From Butyrivibrio sp. (GTDB lineage Bacteria; Bacillota; Clostridia; Lachnospirales; Lachnospiraceae), in assembly GCA_015056625.1 (NCBI GenBank), contig SVFY01000002.1, positions 1 to 64,000 on the forward strand: a stretch of 64,000 nucleotides of DNA, read 5' to 3'. Made by a program: the position numbers and the translations under genes. Position 1 is the stretch's first letter, and each line of letters starts with the position of its first letter. Below, in pieces: positions 18,893 through 29,065 of the stretch. The notes beneath the pieces were generated by a model that saw only the letters and a list, made by a program, of their open reading frames with translations, did not search any database and was not told the origin of the DNA.

Positions 18893-19526
18893 AGTTGGAT
18901 TTAAGCTGCTCACCATTGTCGATCAGAACATCCTGACCGGTCATGCTCTTATTGATGTTTGTAAGATAATAGCAAAGATCAGCGATTTCTTCTGCCGATG
19001 CCCACTTACCAAGAAGCGTCTCGTCGTGACATTTCTTCATGAGCTCAGGATCATCCATGATATGGGCATTGAGTGGTGTATACACGCCGCCTGCGGAAAT
19101 GCTGTTAGATGTAGCACCGTACTTCGCAAGACGAAGTGCGGTGTTTTTCATATATGTAACTACGCCGCCTTTACTTGCTGCGTACTCTGGAAACTCGGCG
19201 CCATTAGATGCGCTGGAAGAGGCCATAAATAGTACAGACTTTATCTCATCCTTAAAAGCGTATTTTTCTGTAACTCTGATAGTAGCTTTTAAATTTACAT
19301 CAATAACTAAAGGACCTTCCTGGATCCCTGCATTATTGATGAGCACATTGATATTTCCAATTTCTGGAAGTTCTCCATTAATATCAACAATCTCATGTCT
19401 ATAAGAGGCTGCACTAAAACCAGCCTCTTTGACATCAAAGCCAATGACCTCATGGCCCATCTCTACATATTTTTTTGCGCATGCAAGCCCGATTCCCTGA
19501 CTTGCTCCAGTTATCAGTATTTTCAT
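18882..19526 (-). CDS. SDR family oxidoreductase
   Basis: ITGASQGIGLACAKK, NNAG, YAASKGG. Confidence 0.92.
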   Translation of the reverse strand: MKILITGASQGIGLACAKKYVEMGHEVIGFDVKEAGFSAASYRHEIVDINGELPEIGNINVLINNAGIQEGPLVIDVNLKATIRVTEKYAFKDEIKSVLFMASSSASNGAEFPEYAASKGGVVTYMKNTALRLAKYGATSNSISAGGVYTPLNAHIMDDPELMKKCHDETLLGKWASAEEIADLCYYLTNINKSMTGQDVLIDNGEQLKSNFIW

Positions 19527-19607
19527 GTCCTAAGTATACCACAGTTTTAAGCCTCCATAATATGTTGTAGAATAGATATATACGGTTTTTAGATAGGAGG
19601 AAATACT

Positions 19608-20915
19608 ATGTGGGCTTATGAAACGAGCTTTTATCAGATTTATACTTTGGGATTTTGCGGAGCACCCTTTGAGAATGATGGAAAGTTAGAGCATAGGATA
19701 CTTAAGGTTATAGATTGGATCCCTCATCTTAAGAAGCTGGGTGTAGGTGCGGTTTTGTTCAACCCCGTCTTTGAGTCGGATACCCATGGGTATAATACCA
19801 GGGATTACAGGAAAATCGATGTAAGGCTTGGAACTAACGATGACTTTAAGAAGGTGTGCGATGCTCTGCACAAGGAGGGCATAAAGGTTGTCATTGATGG
19901 AGTGTTCAACCATGCTGGAAGAGGCTTCTTTGGATTTAAGGATGTTTTGGAGAAAAAGTGGGATTCACCCTATAAGGACTGGTTCAATATAAGCTTTGAT
20001 GGAAACAGTAACTACAATGACGGATTGTGGTACGAGGGCTGGGAAGGCAACTACGATCTGGTAAAGCTCAACCTTAGAAATCCTGCTGTTACAGACTACC
20101 TTATGGAGAGTGTTAAGTTCTGGATCGACGAGTTTGGTATTGACGGACTGAGGCTTGATGTTGCTTATTGTGTGGATACAGACTTCCTTAAGAGACTAAG
20201 GTATGAGACAGGAACCTGGAAGGATGAGTTCTTCCTTATGGGTGAGATGATCGGTGGAGATTACAACAGGATCATGGGAGATGAGACCTGCCATTCTGCC
20301 ACAAATTATGAGTGCTATAAGGGAATGTTCTCAGCACTTAACAGCATGAATCTGTTTGAAATCATTCATTCCCTGCTTCGTCAGTTTGGTCCTGAAAACT
20401 GGACTCTCTACAAAGGAAAGCACCTGTTATCTTTTGTTGACAATCATGATGTATCAAGGATTGCAAGCATTTTAAACAATCCAGCACATCTTAAGCTCAT
20501 CTATACTCTCATGTTTGGAATGCCTGGAATTCCAACGGTATACTATGGCAGCGAGTGGGGAGAAAAAGCAGACAAATCCCAGGGGGATCCTGCACTAAGA
20601 CCCTGCTTTGATGAGCCACAGTGGAATGAGCTTACTGACCACATAGCAGCTTTGTGCAAGGCCCAGAACGGGGCACAGGCACTTAACTATGGCGGCTTTA
20701 AGTCCCTTGTACTTACTAACAGACAGTGCATTTTTGAAAGAGAGAGTGCTGATGACAGGGTCATGGTGGTGATAAACGCAGATGAAAATCCCTATCATGC
20801 CCACTTTGATGCCAGGGCCGGAAGGGCAAAAGACCTGATAACCGGCACAGAAGTTGATTTTGGCGGAGGTCTTGAGATACCTGGATATACTTCATATATT
20901 CTGAGGCCATTTTAA
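19608..20915 (+). CDS. GH13 alpha-amylase family protein
   Basis: VVIDGVFNHAG, GLRLDVAYCVD, FVDNHDVSR motifs. Confidence 0.93.
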   Translation: MWAYETSFYQIYTLGFCGAPFENDGKLEHRILKVIDWIPHLKKLGVGAVLFNPVFESDTHGYNTRDYRKIDVRLGTNDDFKKVCDALHKEGIKVVIDGVFNHAGRGFFGFKDVLEKKWDSPYKDWFNISFDGNSNYNDGLWYEGWEGNYDLVKLNLRNPAVTDYLMESVKFWIDEFGIDGLRLDVAYCVDTDFLKRLRYETGTWKDEFFLMGEMIGGDYNRIMGDETCHSATNYECYKGMFSALNSMNLFEIIHSLLRQFGPENWTLYKGKHLLSFVDNHDVSRIASILNNPAHLKLIYTLMFGMPGIPTVYYGSEWGEKADKSQGDPALRPCFDEPQWNELTDHIAALCKAQNGAQALNYGGFKSLVLTNRQCIFERESADDRVMVVINADENPYHAHFDARAGRAKDLITGTEVDFGGGLEIPGYTSYILRPF

Positions 20916-21045
20916 ATAAGAGCGTAAGCAATTCTGGCCCATAGCAAATATTCATTATTTTTATCTGACAAACCACATTATTCTATTAGTTTCTAATGAC
21001 TTGATGACATAGAATATAGTTATCAGGATCATGGAGGGATATAGA

Positions 21046-23505
21046 ATGAAGATCTATTTTGACAAGCTCTACAAGGATAACAGACAAAAAGAATTATGTG
21101 GTATATGTGTTCCTTTCAGCAAAGGGGCACTTAATGTGAATGACCTTGATTCAGTGACGATCCTTGATGTTGACAGGAAAGTCCCTTCCCAGACACACCT
21201 TACTTCCACTTGGGACGACGGGTCTGTTCGTTATATCTACACGCACTTTTTGGCAGACCTTCCGGGGAATGACAAAAAAGAGTTTTTGATGACCTACAAG
21301 GGTGATGCAGATTTTGAGCTTGCAAAAAGCGCTAAAGAAAGCAGCCTGCAGGACGCTGTCTGTGCAAAAAATGAGGATGCCAGGATATTCATCGAAAACG
21401 GACCACTTAAACTGTCTGTAAAGGATGGTTCTGAGCATCTTTTTGAGACTTTTTCTTTTGAAGAGAAGGTCTTTGATAAGAGCCAGTTTGTAGGACCATT
21501 TGTGACAATAGGCGGTGAAAGATTAAAGACTGTCTTTGATGAGTGGAAGCTTGTTAAGGAAGGAGCTGTATTTTCAGTCCTTCAGGGCAAAGGAAGATGC
21601 ATTGGCAGCAAAAATTCATTTTCTGGAGAAGGAATAAGGTTCGAAATGCGAATTTCCATTACCGCAGGAAAACCCTGGATGGATATGGGATTTCGTTTCA
21701 TAAATGCAACTGAAGGTGATATAAAACCAGATGATATTGTATTTGCAGTAAAGGCATCTGCAAACGGAGACATCTTACTGGATAGCCCTGAGTATATCAG
21801 CGAGAAGGTAGATTCTACCGGCTGTGGAGATACAAAAAAGACAGACGTATCAGGTGGTATTGTAAGAACAACAGGTATTAAAGACCTTCACAGATACGAT
21901 TTTTCAAAGGAGACCAGATCAGGCTCACCAAGGACTATTGTTGCAAGCTCCAACTACAGGACTGATTTTGTGATAAGTCAAAGTGGCAGCATGCTTGACA
22001 GCACTATCACAGCTGAAAAAGTAAGTAAGATAGCCAATGAGCATTTTGCAGAAGTTTTCTTTGGCACTTATTTTGCTGATCATACAGATCCTTCAGAGAA
22101 TATTGGAGTCTGCGCCACGGTATTTCAGGCTTTTCAGAATTTCCCCAAGGCAGTAAGAAGCGATAAAAACGGTGTTGTGGTATTTCTTTTACCCGACCAG
22201 TACAAAAATGCTGATAAAACAAGTGCTTCTCCTGTGGTATTTGCATCTGGAATGGCAAGAGAACAGAGATTTTTGCTGCATTTTCATGAGGCCAGCACGC
22301 CGATATATGAGCTTGATAACAGGAGCATCATCTATCAGATGCCTGATGAACCCTATATTTTGCCGGAAGTATTTAAAAAAGCAGATGTTATGCCAGACAT
22401 CTTCCTGGATCGTGACCAAGCAGATGACGATGTAGAGATCTCAATTATTGAAAAAGCAGACGGTCATGCAAGATGCTACGGAATGCTGAATTTTGGCGAT
22501 GCACCTGATCCTGGATACACTGAACAGGGCAGGGGAAACGGAAACCTTGTCTGGACAAACAACGAGTATGATTATCCTCATGCCATGTATATGATGTATG
22601 CAAGAAGCGGCGTAAGGCGCTTTTTCGACTATGCCAACGTGGCTGCCTGGCACTGGATGGATGTTGATGTGTGCCACTACTCAAGTGACCCGTTAAGGAT
22701 AGGAGGCCAGTGGGAGCACACAAGGCGCCATACAGGAGGCTCTGAAGCAGGAGCGGGCTCTCAGGGCGAGATGGTCTGCAGCCATGAGTGGGTTGAAGGC
22801 CTTATTGACCTGTATCACTTTACTGGAGATAAAAGAGCCCTTGATACCGCTATTGGCATAGGAGAAAACGTTCTTAGACTTTTGGAGACGCCTATGTATC
22901 AGGTTGCAGGAGAGAGCAGCGCCAGAGAGACCGGATGGGCGCTCAGGACTTTGACAGCTCTTTTTGTGGAGACCCATGACACTAAGTGGCTTTCAAAGTG
23001 TGAATGGATAGTTTCTCAGTTCGAGGCATGGAATGAGAGATACGGAGGGTGGCTTGCGCCCTATACAGACAACACTACCATAAGAGTTGGTTTTATGATC
23101 TCTGTGGCAGTGGGTTCACTTATGCGCTATTACAGGGTATTCCCCTCTGAAAAGTTAAGAGAAATGATGATAAGGGCCATTGATGATCTTACTGAAAACT
23201 TTATGACACCCCAGGGGATATTTGTTTATAAAGAGCTTCCCAGCCTTTCAAGAAATGGCACAAATACTCTTTTGCTGGAAGCTATGGCTATTGGTTATGA
23301 GCTTACAGGTGATGAGAAGTATCTTGATCATGGCAAAAAAACATTTAGAAGATCCTATGGCGAATCCCACTCATTATCAGGAAGTAAGCGCATTGTAGAG
23401 GACTCTGTCCTGGTTGGACAGGGAGCTACCAAGAACTTTGCCCAGAGCTTTTTGCCCATAACCAGTTTTTATGTGAAACTAGCCAGAGCAAATAAGTTGT
23501 TGTGA
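21046..23505 (+). CDS. PcRGLX/YetA-like protein (putative exo-rhamnogalacturonan lyase or polysaccharide-degrading enzyme)
   Basis: RIFT-barrel-like start (GICVPFSKGALNVNDLDSVTILDVDRKVPSQTHLTSTWDDGSVRYI) plus alpha/alpha-barrel-like C-terminus; SD ggaggga before ATG 21046. Confidence 0.65.
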   Translation: MKIYFDKLYKDNRQKELCGICVPFSKGALNVNDLDSVTILDVDRKVPSQTHLTSTWDDGSVRYIYTHFLADLPGNDKKEFLMTYKGDADFELAKSAKESSLQDAVCAKNEDARIFIENGPLKLSVKDGSEHLFETFSFEEKVFDKSQFVGPFVTIGGERLKTVFDEWKLVKEGAVFSVLQGKGRCIGSKNSFSGEGIRFEMRISITAGKPWMDMGFRFINATEGDIKPDDIVFAVKASANGDILLDSPEYISEKVDSTGCGDTKKTDVSGGIVRTTGIKDLHRYDFSKETRSGSPRTIVASSNYRTDFVISQSGSMLDSTITAEKVSKIANEHFAEVFFGTYFADHTDPSENIGVCATVFQAFQNFPKAVRSDKNGVVVFLLPDQYKNADKTSASPVVFASGMAREQRFLLHFHEASTPIYELDNRSIIYQMPDEPYILPEVFKKADVMPDIFLDRDQADDDVEISIIEKADGHARCYGMLNFGDAPDPGYTEQGRGNGNLVWTNNEYDYPHAMYMMYARSGVRRFFDYANVAAWHWMDVDVCHYSSDPLRIGGQWEHTRRHTGGSEAGAGSQGEMVCSHEWVEGLIDLYHFTGDKRALDTAIGIGENVLRLLETPMYQVAGESSARETGWALRTLTALFVETHDTKWLSKCEWIVSQFEAWNERYGGWLAPYTDNTTIRVGFMISVAVGSLMRYYRVFPSEKLREMMIRAIDDLTENFMTPQGIFVYKELPSLSRNGTNTLLLEAMAIGYELTGDEKYLDHGKKTFRRSYGESHSLSGSKRIVEDSVLVGQGATKNFAQSFLPITSFYVKLARANKLL

Positions 23506-23525
23506 CAGAATAATTGTTATATAAT
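23497..23525 (+). promoter_or_regulatory. Promoter TTGTTG-17-TATAAT six nt before the EAL gene ATG
   Basis: -35 at 23497-23502, -10 at 23520-23525, ATG at 23532. Confidence 0.65.
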
Positions 23526-23531
23526 CAATTT

Positions 23532-25433
23532 ATGGAAATACGTACACCTATTATTGCAATTTTAGTACTGACCATTCTTATGGTGATCTACCTGAGGAAA
23601 AACATCCCTCAGGTCTTTTCAACGCGCGTGTTTTTTTGTTTTCTTATCTCAGTTTGTCTGTGCCTTGTGAGCGAGATCATCGAATGTGCAGTATTTACTC
23701 ATCTTGATTCATCCTTCAGAGTACTTAGAAGAACTACTCAGGGTTTTTATGTTGGAACGCTTATCCTATGCGTCAACATGATGACACTGTATGTCTATGC
23801 TAAGGTGACTCTCGGAAGGATGATCTCAAAGCTTGTCATTGGGCTTATGACAGTACCAGGAATAGTGGCGATCATAGCAATAGTTTTTGGCGAGATATAC
23901 TACACCAGAAGCGCTTCAGGCCAGTATTACAGCTATGGACCAGCAATCCTTATCTGCTATATTGTCGGATTTTTCTATATTGTTACCACTTTGATCTATG
24001 TTATAGCCAACAGAAAGAGAATACGCATAGAAGAGTTCAGAGCGATCACAGTTGGACTTCTTGTATGGCTGGTACTTACTCTTTTTCAGTTCACAGTCCA
24101 TGGGTTCCAGGTTTCTGCAGTTGGAATCATGCTGATGGCTCTTATCCTGTTTTTGGCCATGGAAAACCCCAAGGAATTTTATGAAAAGAATATGTTCAAT
24201 GTCAGGAACAAAGAGGCATTTACCCAGACATTGGTCGAGAAATTTGGCTTTAAACAGAATTTTTTCATCACTTCAGTTATCTTTACTGGAAGAACTTCAG
24301 TGTTATCTGGCGAAGACAGACAGCACCTTATTGATCTGCAGACTGTAGTGGCAGGCAAGGCTTCCTTAGAGCTTGGAATAGATGCTTATCTTTCCGACTG
24401 GAATGCTCTTTCATTTGTGATAAAAGAGCCCAAGAAGGTTGAGGCTTTAATGTCCATGATAGGTAATTACAAGGACAACACCAATAATTACAAGCTGACA
24501 TATTCAGTTCTTGAAGTTCCAAAGTGCACTGAAAATGTCGATGAAGCGCTTCAGATACTTTCTTATGTTGCAGGTGAATATGTCTATACCCAGTCAGCTC
24601 CTAACCTTGTTATCAACAAGGCAATCGTTGACAGGATGGTATACAGGAACAGCGTAGAAGATGTGGTGAGACAGGCAGTCATCGACAAGGCCTTTGATGT
24701 GTACTATCAGCCGATCCTTAGCGTCAAGGAAGGCAGATTTACATCAACTGAAGCTCTTGTAAGACTTAGACGCCCCAAGTCAGAGAACTACATTTCCCCT
24801 GAAGACTTTATTCCTATCGCTGAAAAATGCGGCCTTATCAAGGATATCGACGACTTGGTATTTGAAAAAGTATGTTCCTTCATCGCAAGGGAAAACCTTT
24901 CAAGCTACGGTGTAAAGACAGTAGAAGTCAATCTTTCAGGCCATGAAGTTGTAGATAAACAGACCTATGCAAGGCTCCTTGGAAAGATGGAGAAATACCA
25001 TATTCCTCCTAAGTTCATCAACTTTGAGATCACTGAGACAGCGTATATCAATAACGATGACACATTTAAGGAAAATGTCCAAAAGCTAAAAGATATGGGA
25101 AGTACCTTCTCAATGGACGATTTTGGATCAGGCTACTCCAACCTTCTTGAGCTTCTTAAGATGGACTATAAGCTTGTTAAGATGGACAAGGAATTTGTAT
25201 GGAACTGTCTTGATAAGAGCAAACCTGAGAATCAGCGCATGCTTGAGTACTCTATAAGCTTCCTTAAAGATTATGGACTCCATATTCTTGCAGAGGGTGT
25301 AGAAACTGTAGAACAGGCTGAAACTTTGGTGGAAAAAGGTGTAGAATACTTACAGGGATTTTATTATTCAAGACCGATACCAGAAAACGAATATATTGAG
25401 TTTCTTAAGGCACAGAAAGGAGAAAGACAATGA
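23532..25433 (+). CDS. Multi-TM protein with degenerate GGDEF and intact EAL domain (c-di-GMP phosphodiesterase)
   Basis: TEALVRLRRP, MDDFGSGYSNL, LAEGVET, QGFYYSRP motifs. Confidence 0.92.
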   Translation: MEIRTPIIAILVLTILMVIYLRKNIPQVFSTRVFFCFLISVCLCLVSEIIECAVFTHLDSSFRVLRRTTQGFYVGTLILCVNMMTLYVYAKVTLGRMISKLVIGLMTVPGIVAIIAIVFGEIYYTRSASGQYYSYGPAILICYIVGFFYIVTTLIYVIANRKRIRIEEFRAITVGLLVWLVLTLFQFTVHGFQVSAVGIMLMALILFLAMENPKEFYEKNMFNVRNKEAFTQTLVEKFGFKQNFFITSVIFTGRTSVLSGEDRQHLIDLQTVVAGKASLELGIDAYLSDWNALSFVIKEPKKVEALMSMIGNYKDNTNNYKLTYSVLEVPKCTENVDEALQILSYVAGEYVYTQSAPNLVINKAIVDRMVYRNSVEDVVRQAVIDKAFDVYYQPILSVKEGRFTSTEALVRLRRPKSENYISPEDFIPIAEKCGLIKDIDDLVFEKVCSFIARENLSSYGVKTVEVNLSGHEVVDKQTYARLLGKMEKYHIPPKFINFEITETAYINNDDTFKENVQKLKDMGSTFSMDDFGSGYSNLLELLKMDYKLVKMDKEFVWNCLDKSKPENQRMLEYSISFLKDYGLHILAEGVETVEQAETLVEKGVEYLQGFYYSRPIPENEYIEFLKAQKGERQ

Positions 25434-25867
25434 ACGAGGCTCTATATGATGCAGTATTCTCTTACGGAGAAAATAAGATCGACCCATTTGCACAGTGCTG
25501 CGTAGATTTTGACAGGATCATTTCTGACATGAGGCTGGTAGGGTATGAGATCAACTCATTAAACATCGTTCAGCAGATAATGCTTGAACAGCTTGATACA
25601 CTTCTTAAGTTTAAGGGGAAGATCATTGAACAGGCTATGGATCTTGATAATAGAGACGACTTCTGCAGGGAAAAGTATGGCCTTTCTTTCAAAGATATTG
25701 ACGCTCTTGACCCAATCCACGACATTGAGTATGACATAAAGAGCGGTCAGGTTATCTATTATCTGACTCATGAGGCAAAACATAAAGAAGAAGCCTATTT
25801 CATTCTCTTCAAAAAATCCTTTGATGCCTTCACAAGTAAGACCGGCTTTAATTACATCAGTAACTGA
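25430..25867 (+). CDS. Hypothetical protein translationally coupled to the EAL protein
   Basis: ATGA overlap; SD aaaggag. Confidence 0.7.
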   Translation: MNEALYDAVFSYGENKIDPFAQCCVDFDRIISDMRLVGYEINSLNIVQQIMLEQLDTLLKFKGKIIEQAMDLDNRDDFCREKYGLSFKDIDALDPIHDIEYDIKSGQVIYYLTHEAKHKEEAYFILFKKSFDAFTSKTGFNYISN

Positions 25868-25880
25868 TAAGGATAAGAAA

Positions 25881-26447
25881 ATGATCTTAGAGACAGCAAG
25901 ACTAATACTAAGAGGCTGGAAAGATGAAGATGCTTCCAGCCTCTTTAAATATGCCTCGGATAAGAGGGTGGGACCATCTGCAGGCTGGCCTCCTCATAGG
26001 GATGAGAACTACTCAAGGGCGGTAATAAGGACTATTTTTTCAAACCCCGAGACCTATGCTATATGTCTTAAGGGAATGGAAGAGGAGCCAATAGGCAGTA
26101 TTGGCCTTACTCTTAAAGGAAGTCCCGAAAGACCATTAGAACATAATGAAGCTGAGCTTGGGTACTGGGTTGGAGTTCCTTTTTGGAACCAGGGAATTGC
26201 AACTGAGGCGGCAAAAGAGATGATCCGCCATGGCTTTGAGGATCTTAATCTTAAAAGTATCTACTGTGCTTATTTTCAAGGAAACGACAGGAGTAAAAAA
26301 GTTCAAGAAAAATGCGGCTTTAAATACCACCACACTAATGACTCCTGCAAGGTTCTGATGCTGAAAGAAACAAGGGTTGAGCACATGAATCTGCTTACTG
26401 CTCAGGAGTGGGAGAACATAAAAAAGTCACACTTTTTTCAAGATTAA
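25881..26447 (+). CDS. GNAT (RimJ/RimL-type) acetyltransferase
   Basis: ETARLILRGWKDEDASSLF, ELGYWVGVPFWNQGIATEA. Confidence 0.92.
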   Translation: MILETARLILRGWKDEDASSLFKYASDKRVGPSAGWPPHRDENYSRAVIRTIFSNPETYAICLKGMEEEPIGSIGLTLKGSPERPLEHNEAELGYWVGVPFWNQGIATEAAKEMIRHGFEDLNLKSIYCAYFQGNDRSKKVQEKCGFKYHHTNDSCKVLMLKETRVEHMNLLTAQEWENIKKSHFFQD

Positions 26448-26542
26448 ATATTACAAAAAAAGTAATATTATGTTATAATCTATACACTGAAAGCGCTTCC
26501 AATAGGTTGTTTTTTGTTGTGTAAATATATAAGGAGGAACAT

Positions 26543-27061
26543 ATGTTAAAAATTGGAGAATGCGTAATTTACGGCAGTCACGGTCTGTGTAGTGTTCGTG
26601 ATATACTGGTTCCGTCTTTCCTTGAGAGGGGAAAAGAAAAACAGTATTATCAGATGGTTTCCGCGGTAGATGCAGGAAGTGTTCTCTATGTTCCGGTTGA
26701 TGGTGCAGAAGACAAGATACGTCAGGTTATCAGCAAGGCTGATGCGGAAGGGCTCATCGATGAAATAGAATTTACACCAGAGCTTGATCTGCCTGAAGGC
26801 AAGAAGGCTGAGCCTGCTATCATGGAAGTTATCAAGAGGAATGTTGCAGACGAGATGATGAGTCTGGTTAAATCTCTTCGCAAGATCAAGGCAACAAGGG
26901 AGGCTGAAGGCAAGAAGTTTGCATCCTTAAGTGAGAAGCATCTTCTTATGGCTGAGAAGCTCCTATACACAGAGCTTGCATTTGCACTTAAAACCGAGAA
27001 GGATGACATAAAATCCAGAGTTCTTTCGGAACTTTCACAGTTACCACTTGAGACTGCTTGA
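26543..27061 (+). CDS. CarD family transcriptional regulator
   Basis: IGECVIYGSHGLCSVRDI...YYQMV. Confidence 0.9.
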   Translation: MLKIGECVIYGSHGLCSVRDILVPSFLERGKEKQYYQMVSAVDAGSVLYVPVDGAEDKIRQVISKADAEGLIDEIEFTPELDLPEGKKAEPAIMEVIKRNVADEMMSLVKSLRKIKATREAEGKKFASLSEKHLLMAEKLLYTELAFALKTEKDDIKSRVLSELSQLPLETA

Positions 27062-27077
27062 TGCAGTCTCTTTTTTT
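27050..27077 (+). terminator. Terminator overlapping the carD 3' end
   Basis: GAGACTGC-ttgat-GCAGTCTC-TTTTTTT. Confidence 0.88.
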
Positions 27078-27111
27078 ATGCTCATAAGTACCGCAAACAC
27101 GCTCTTTTTGG

Positions 27112-27140
27112 TTGCAATAAAGAACTGTCTTTTGTAAAAT
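27112..27140 (+). promoter_or_regulatory. Promoter TTGCAA-17-TAAAAT seven nt before the AlaX-like ATG
   Basis: -35 at 27112-27117, -10 at 27135-27140, ATG at 27148. Confidence 0.6.
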
Positions 27141-27147
27141 GTAATCT

Positions 27148-28335
27148 ATGGCGAATACTTTAGAACTATACTACGAAAGTGCATATTTAAAGGAATTTGA
27201 TGCCACTGTCATATCCTGCAGTAAGGGCGGCGATGGCTCTTTTTTTGTGTGCCTTGATAAGACTGCTTTTTTCCCTGAACAGGGAGGGCAGAGTTGTGAC
27301 AAGGGCGTTATAATTGACAGTAGCGGAAAAAAGCATGCCGTTGCACATGTATCTATTCAGAATGGAGTTATCACCCATGTTCTGGACAGTGCCATTGAAG
27401 CAGGTGATAATGTGCATGGCGTAATAGATTTTCCACACAGATTCAGCAATATGCAGCAGCATACCGGAGAGCATATTTTTTCGGGGATAGTAAACAGCCG
27501 TTTTGGTTATGACAATGTGGGATTTCATCTAAGCGACAGTGAAGTGACCATGGATTACAATGGCCAGCTGACAGATGATGAGATCGGTAAGGTGGAAGCA
27601 TTAGTTAATGAAGCTATCTGGGCAAATGTAGAAGTTATCTGTTCATTTCCCTCAGATGAAGAGCTTTCTGAGATAGACTACAGGAGTAAAAAAGAGTTGA
27701 CAGGGGCTATCAGGATAGTAACTATCCCGGGGTTCGATGTCTGCGCATGCTGCGCTCCCCATGTTCTAAGGACAGGTGAGATTGGCCTTTTGAAGGTAGT
27801 GAAGGCTCAGAACTATAAAGGCGGTACCAGGGTCAGCATTCTGTGCGGTAAGAGAGCCCTTGAATATCTTTCTATGGAACATGGCATTGTGGATGATCTT
27901 GTAAGGATATTTACCACCAGTCAGGACAATATCATAGCATCTGTGGAAAAGCTAAAAAGTGATCTGTCAGATTGTAAGGGGCAGATGGCAGAGCTTCAAA
28001 ACAGGCTCCTTGAATATGAGATAAGGGAAATAGATGAGGATCTTAAGAATGTCTTTTTGGTAAAAGAGGCTTCTTTAGACCAGAATGTAATGAGAAAAAC
28101 TGTTAACCTGCTTGCTGCATCGCACCAGGGCTTTTGCGGAGTTTTTTCAGGTGATGACAAAAAAGGATACAGATATATCATAGCTTCTGGTACAGATAAC
28201 AGGGATGCCAGAGATGTGCAGAAGATGCTTTCTAATGAATTTGGAGCAAAGGGCGGCGGAAACAGTCCTATGATCCAGGGAAGCATAAGCTGCAATGATA
28301 TCAATGCAGTAATTAACAGGTGTCAGGAGTTTTAA
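27148..28335 (+). CDS. Alanyl-tRNA editing protein (AlaX-like, with DHHA1 domain)
   Basis: FFPEQGGQ, MQQHTGEHIFSG, CACCAPHV, and GGGNSPMIQG (DHHA1). Confidence 0.93.
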   Translation: MANTLELYYESAYLKEFDATVISCSKGGDGSFFVCLDKTAFFPEQGGQSCDKGVIIDSSGKKHAVAHVSIQNGVITHVLDSAIEAGDNVHGVIDFPHRFSNMQQHTGEHIFSGIVNSRFGYDNVGFHLSDSEVTMDYNGQLTDDEIGKVEALVNEAIWANVEVICSFPSDEELSEIDYRSKKELTGAIRIVTIPGFDVCACCAPHVLRTGEIGLLKVVKAQNYKGGTRVSILCGKRALEYLSMEHGIVDDLVRIFTTSQDNIIASVEKLKSDLSDCKGQMAELQNRLLEYEIREIDEDLKNVFLVKEASLDQNVMRKTVNLLAASHQGFCGVFSGDDKKGYRYIIASGTDNRDARDVQKMLSNEFGAKGGGNSPMIQGSISCNDINAVINRCQEF

Positions 28336-28336
28336 T

Positions 28337-29065
28337 ATGAGCAGCACTACTAAAAATGAATTTATGGAGGGGTGCCATAATGCTATCCCAATCTGTCTTG
28401 GATATATAGCAGTATCCTTTGCTTTTGGAATAGAGGCCTCCAAGATTGGCATGACAACTTTTCAGGCAGCGATGACTTCACTTCTTAATGTCACAAGTGC
28501 AGGACAGTTCTCAGCCCTTGACGTTATAGCAAGAAATGGAAGTTTTATAGAACTTGCTATATTACAGTTTATTATCAACTTAAGATATATGCTTATGAGC
28601 ACAGCTCTCTCACAAAAGCTCTCACCTAAGGTGGGAACCCTTCAAAGACTGGGTATCAGTTATGGAGTAACAGATGAGATTTTTGCTCTTAGCTTTTTTA
28701 GAAAAGGAAGTCTGGATCCGCTCTATTCCTACGGACTAATAATAACTTCTGTTTTTGGATGGGTGTTTGGGACAGTACTTGGTGCTTTTTCCGGCCAGAT
28801 ACTTCCGGAGAGACTGATAAGCTGTCTGGGACTGGCTATCTATGGAATGTTCATCGCTATCATAATCCCGGATACCAGGACAAACAAAGCGGTTTTATGG
28901 ACAGTCATTTCTGCAATGGCTCTCTCTAGCATATTTACATATGTTCCTGTGATCGCAGGCTTTATTTCATCAGGGTTCAGGATCATTATAATAACAGTTG
29001 TTGTGGCTGCTTTTGCAGCATACTTTGCACCTGTCTGGGAAGAAAAGGAGGAGATAGAGAAGTGA
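28337..29065 (+). CDS. azlC: AzlC family branched-chain amino acid exporter subunit
   Basis: AzlC-like TM pattern; paired with AzlD. Confidence 0.92.
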   Translation: MSSTTKNEFMEGCHNAIPICLGYIAVSFAFGIEASKIGMTTFQAAMTSLLNVTSAGQFSALDVIARNGSFIELAILQFIINLRYMLMSTALSQKLSPKVGTLQRLGISYGVTDEIFALSFFRKGSLDPLYSYGLIITSVFGWVFGTVLGAFSGQILPERLISCLGLAIYGMFIAIIIPDTRTNKAVLWTVISAMALSSIFTYVPVIAGFISSGFRIIIITVVVAAFAAYFAPVWEEKEEIEK

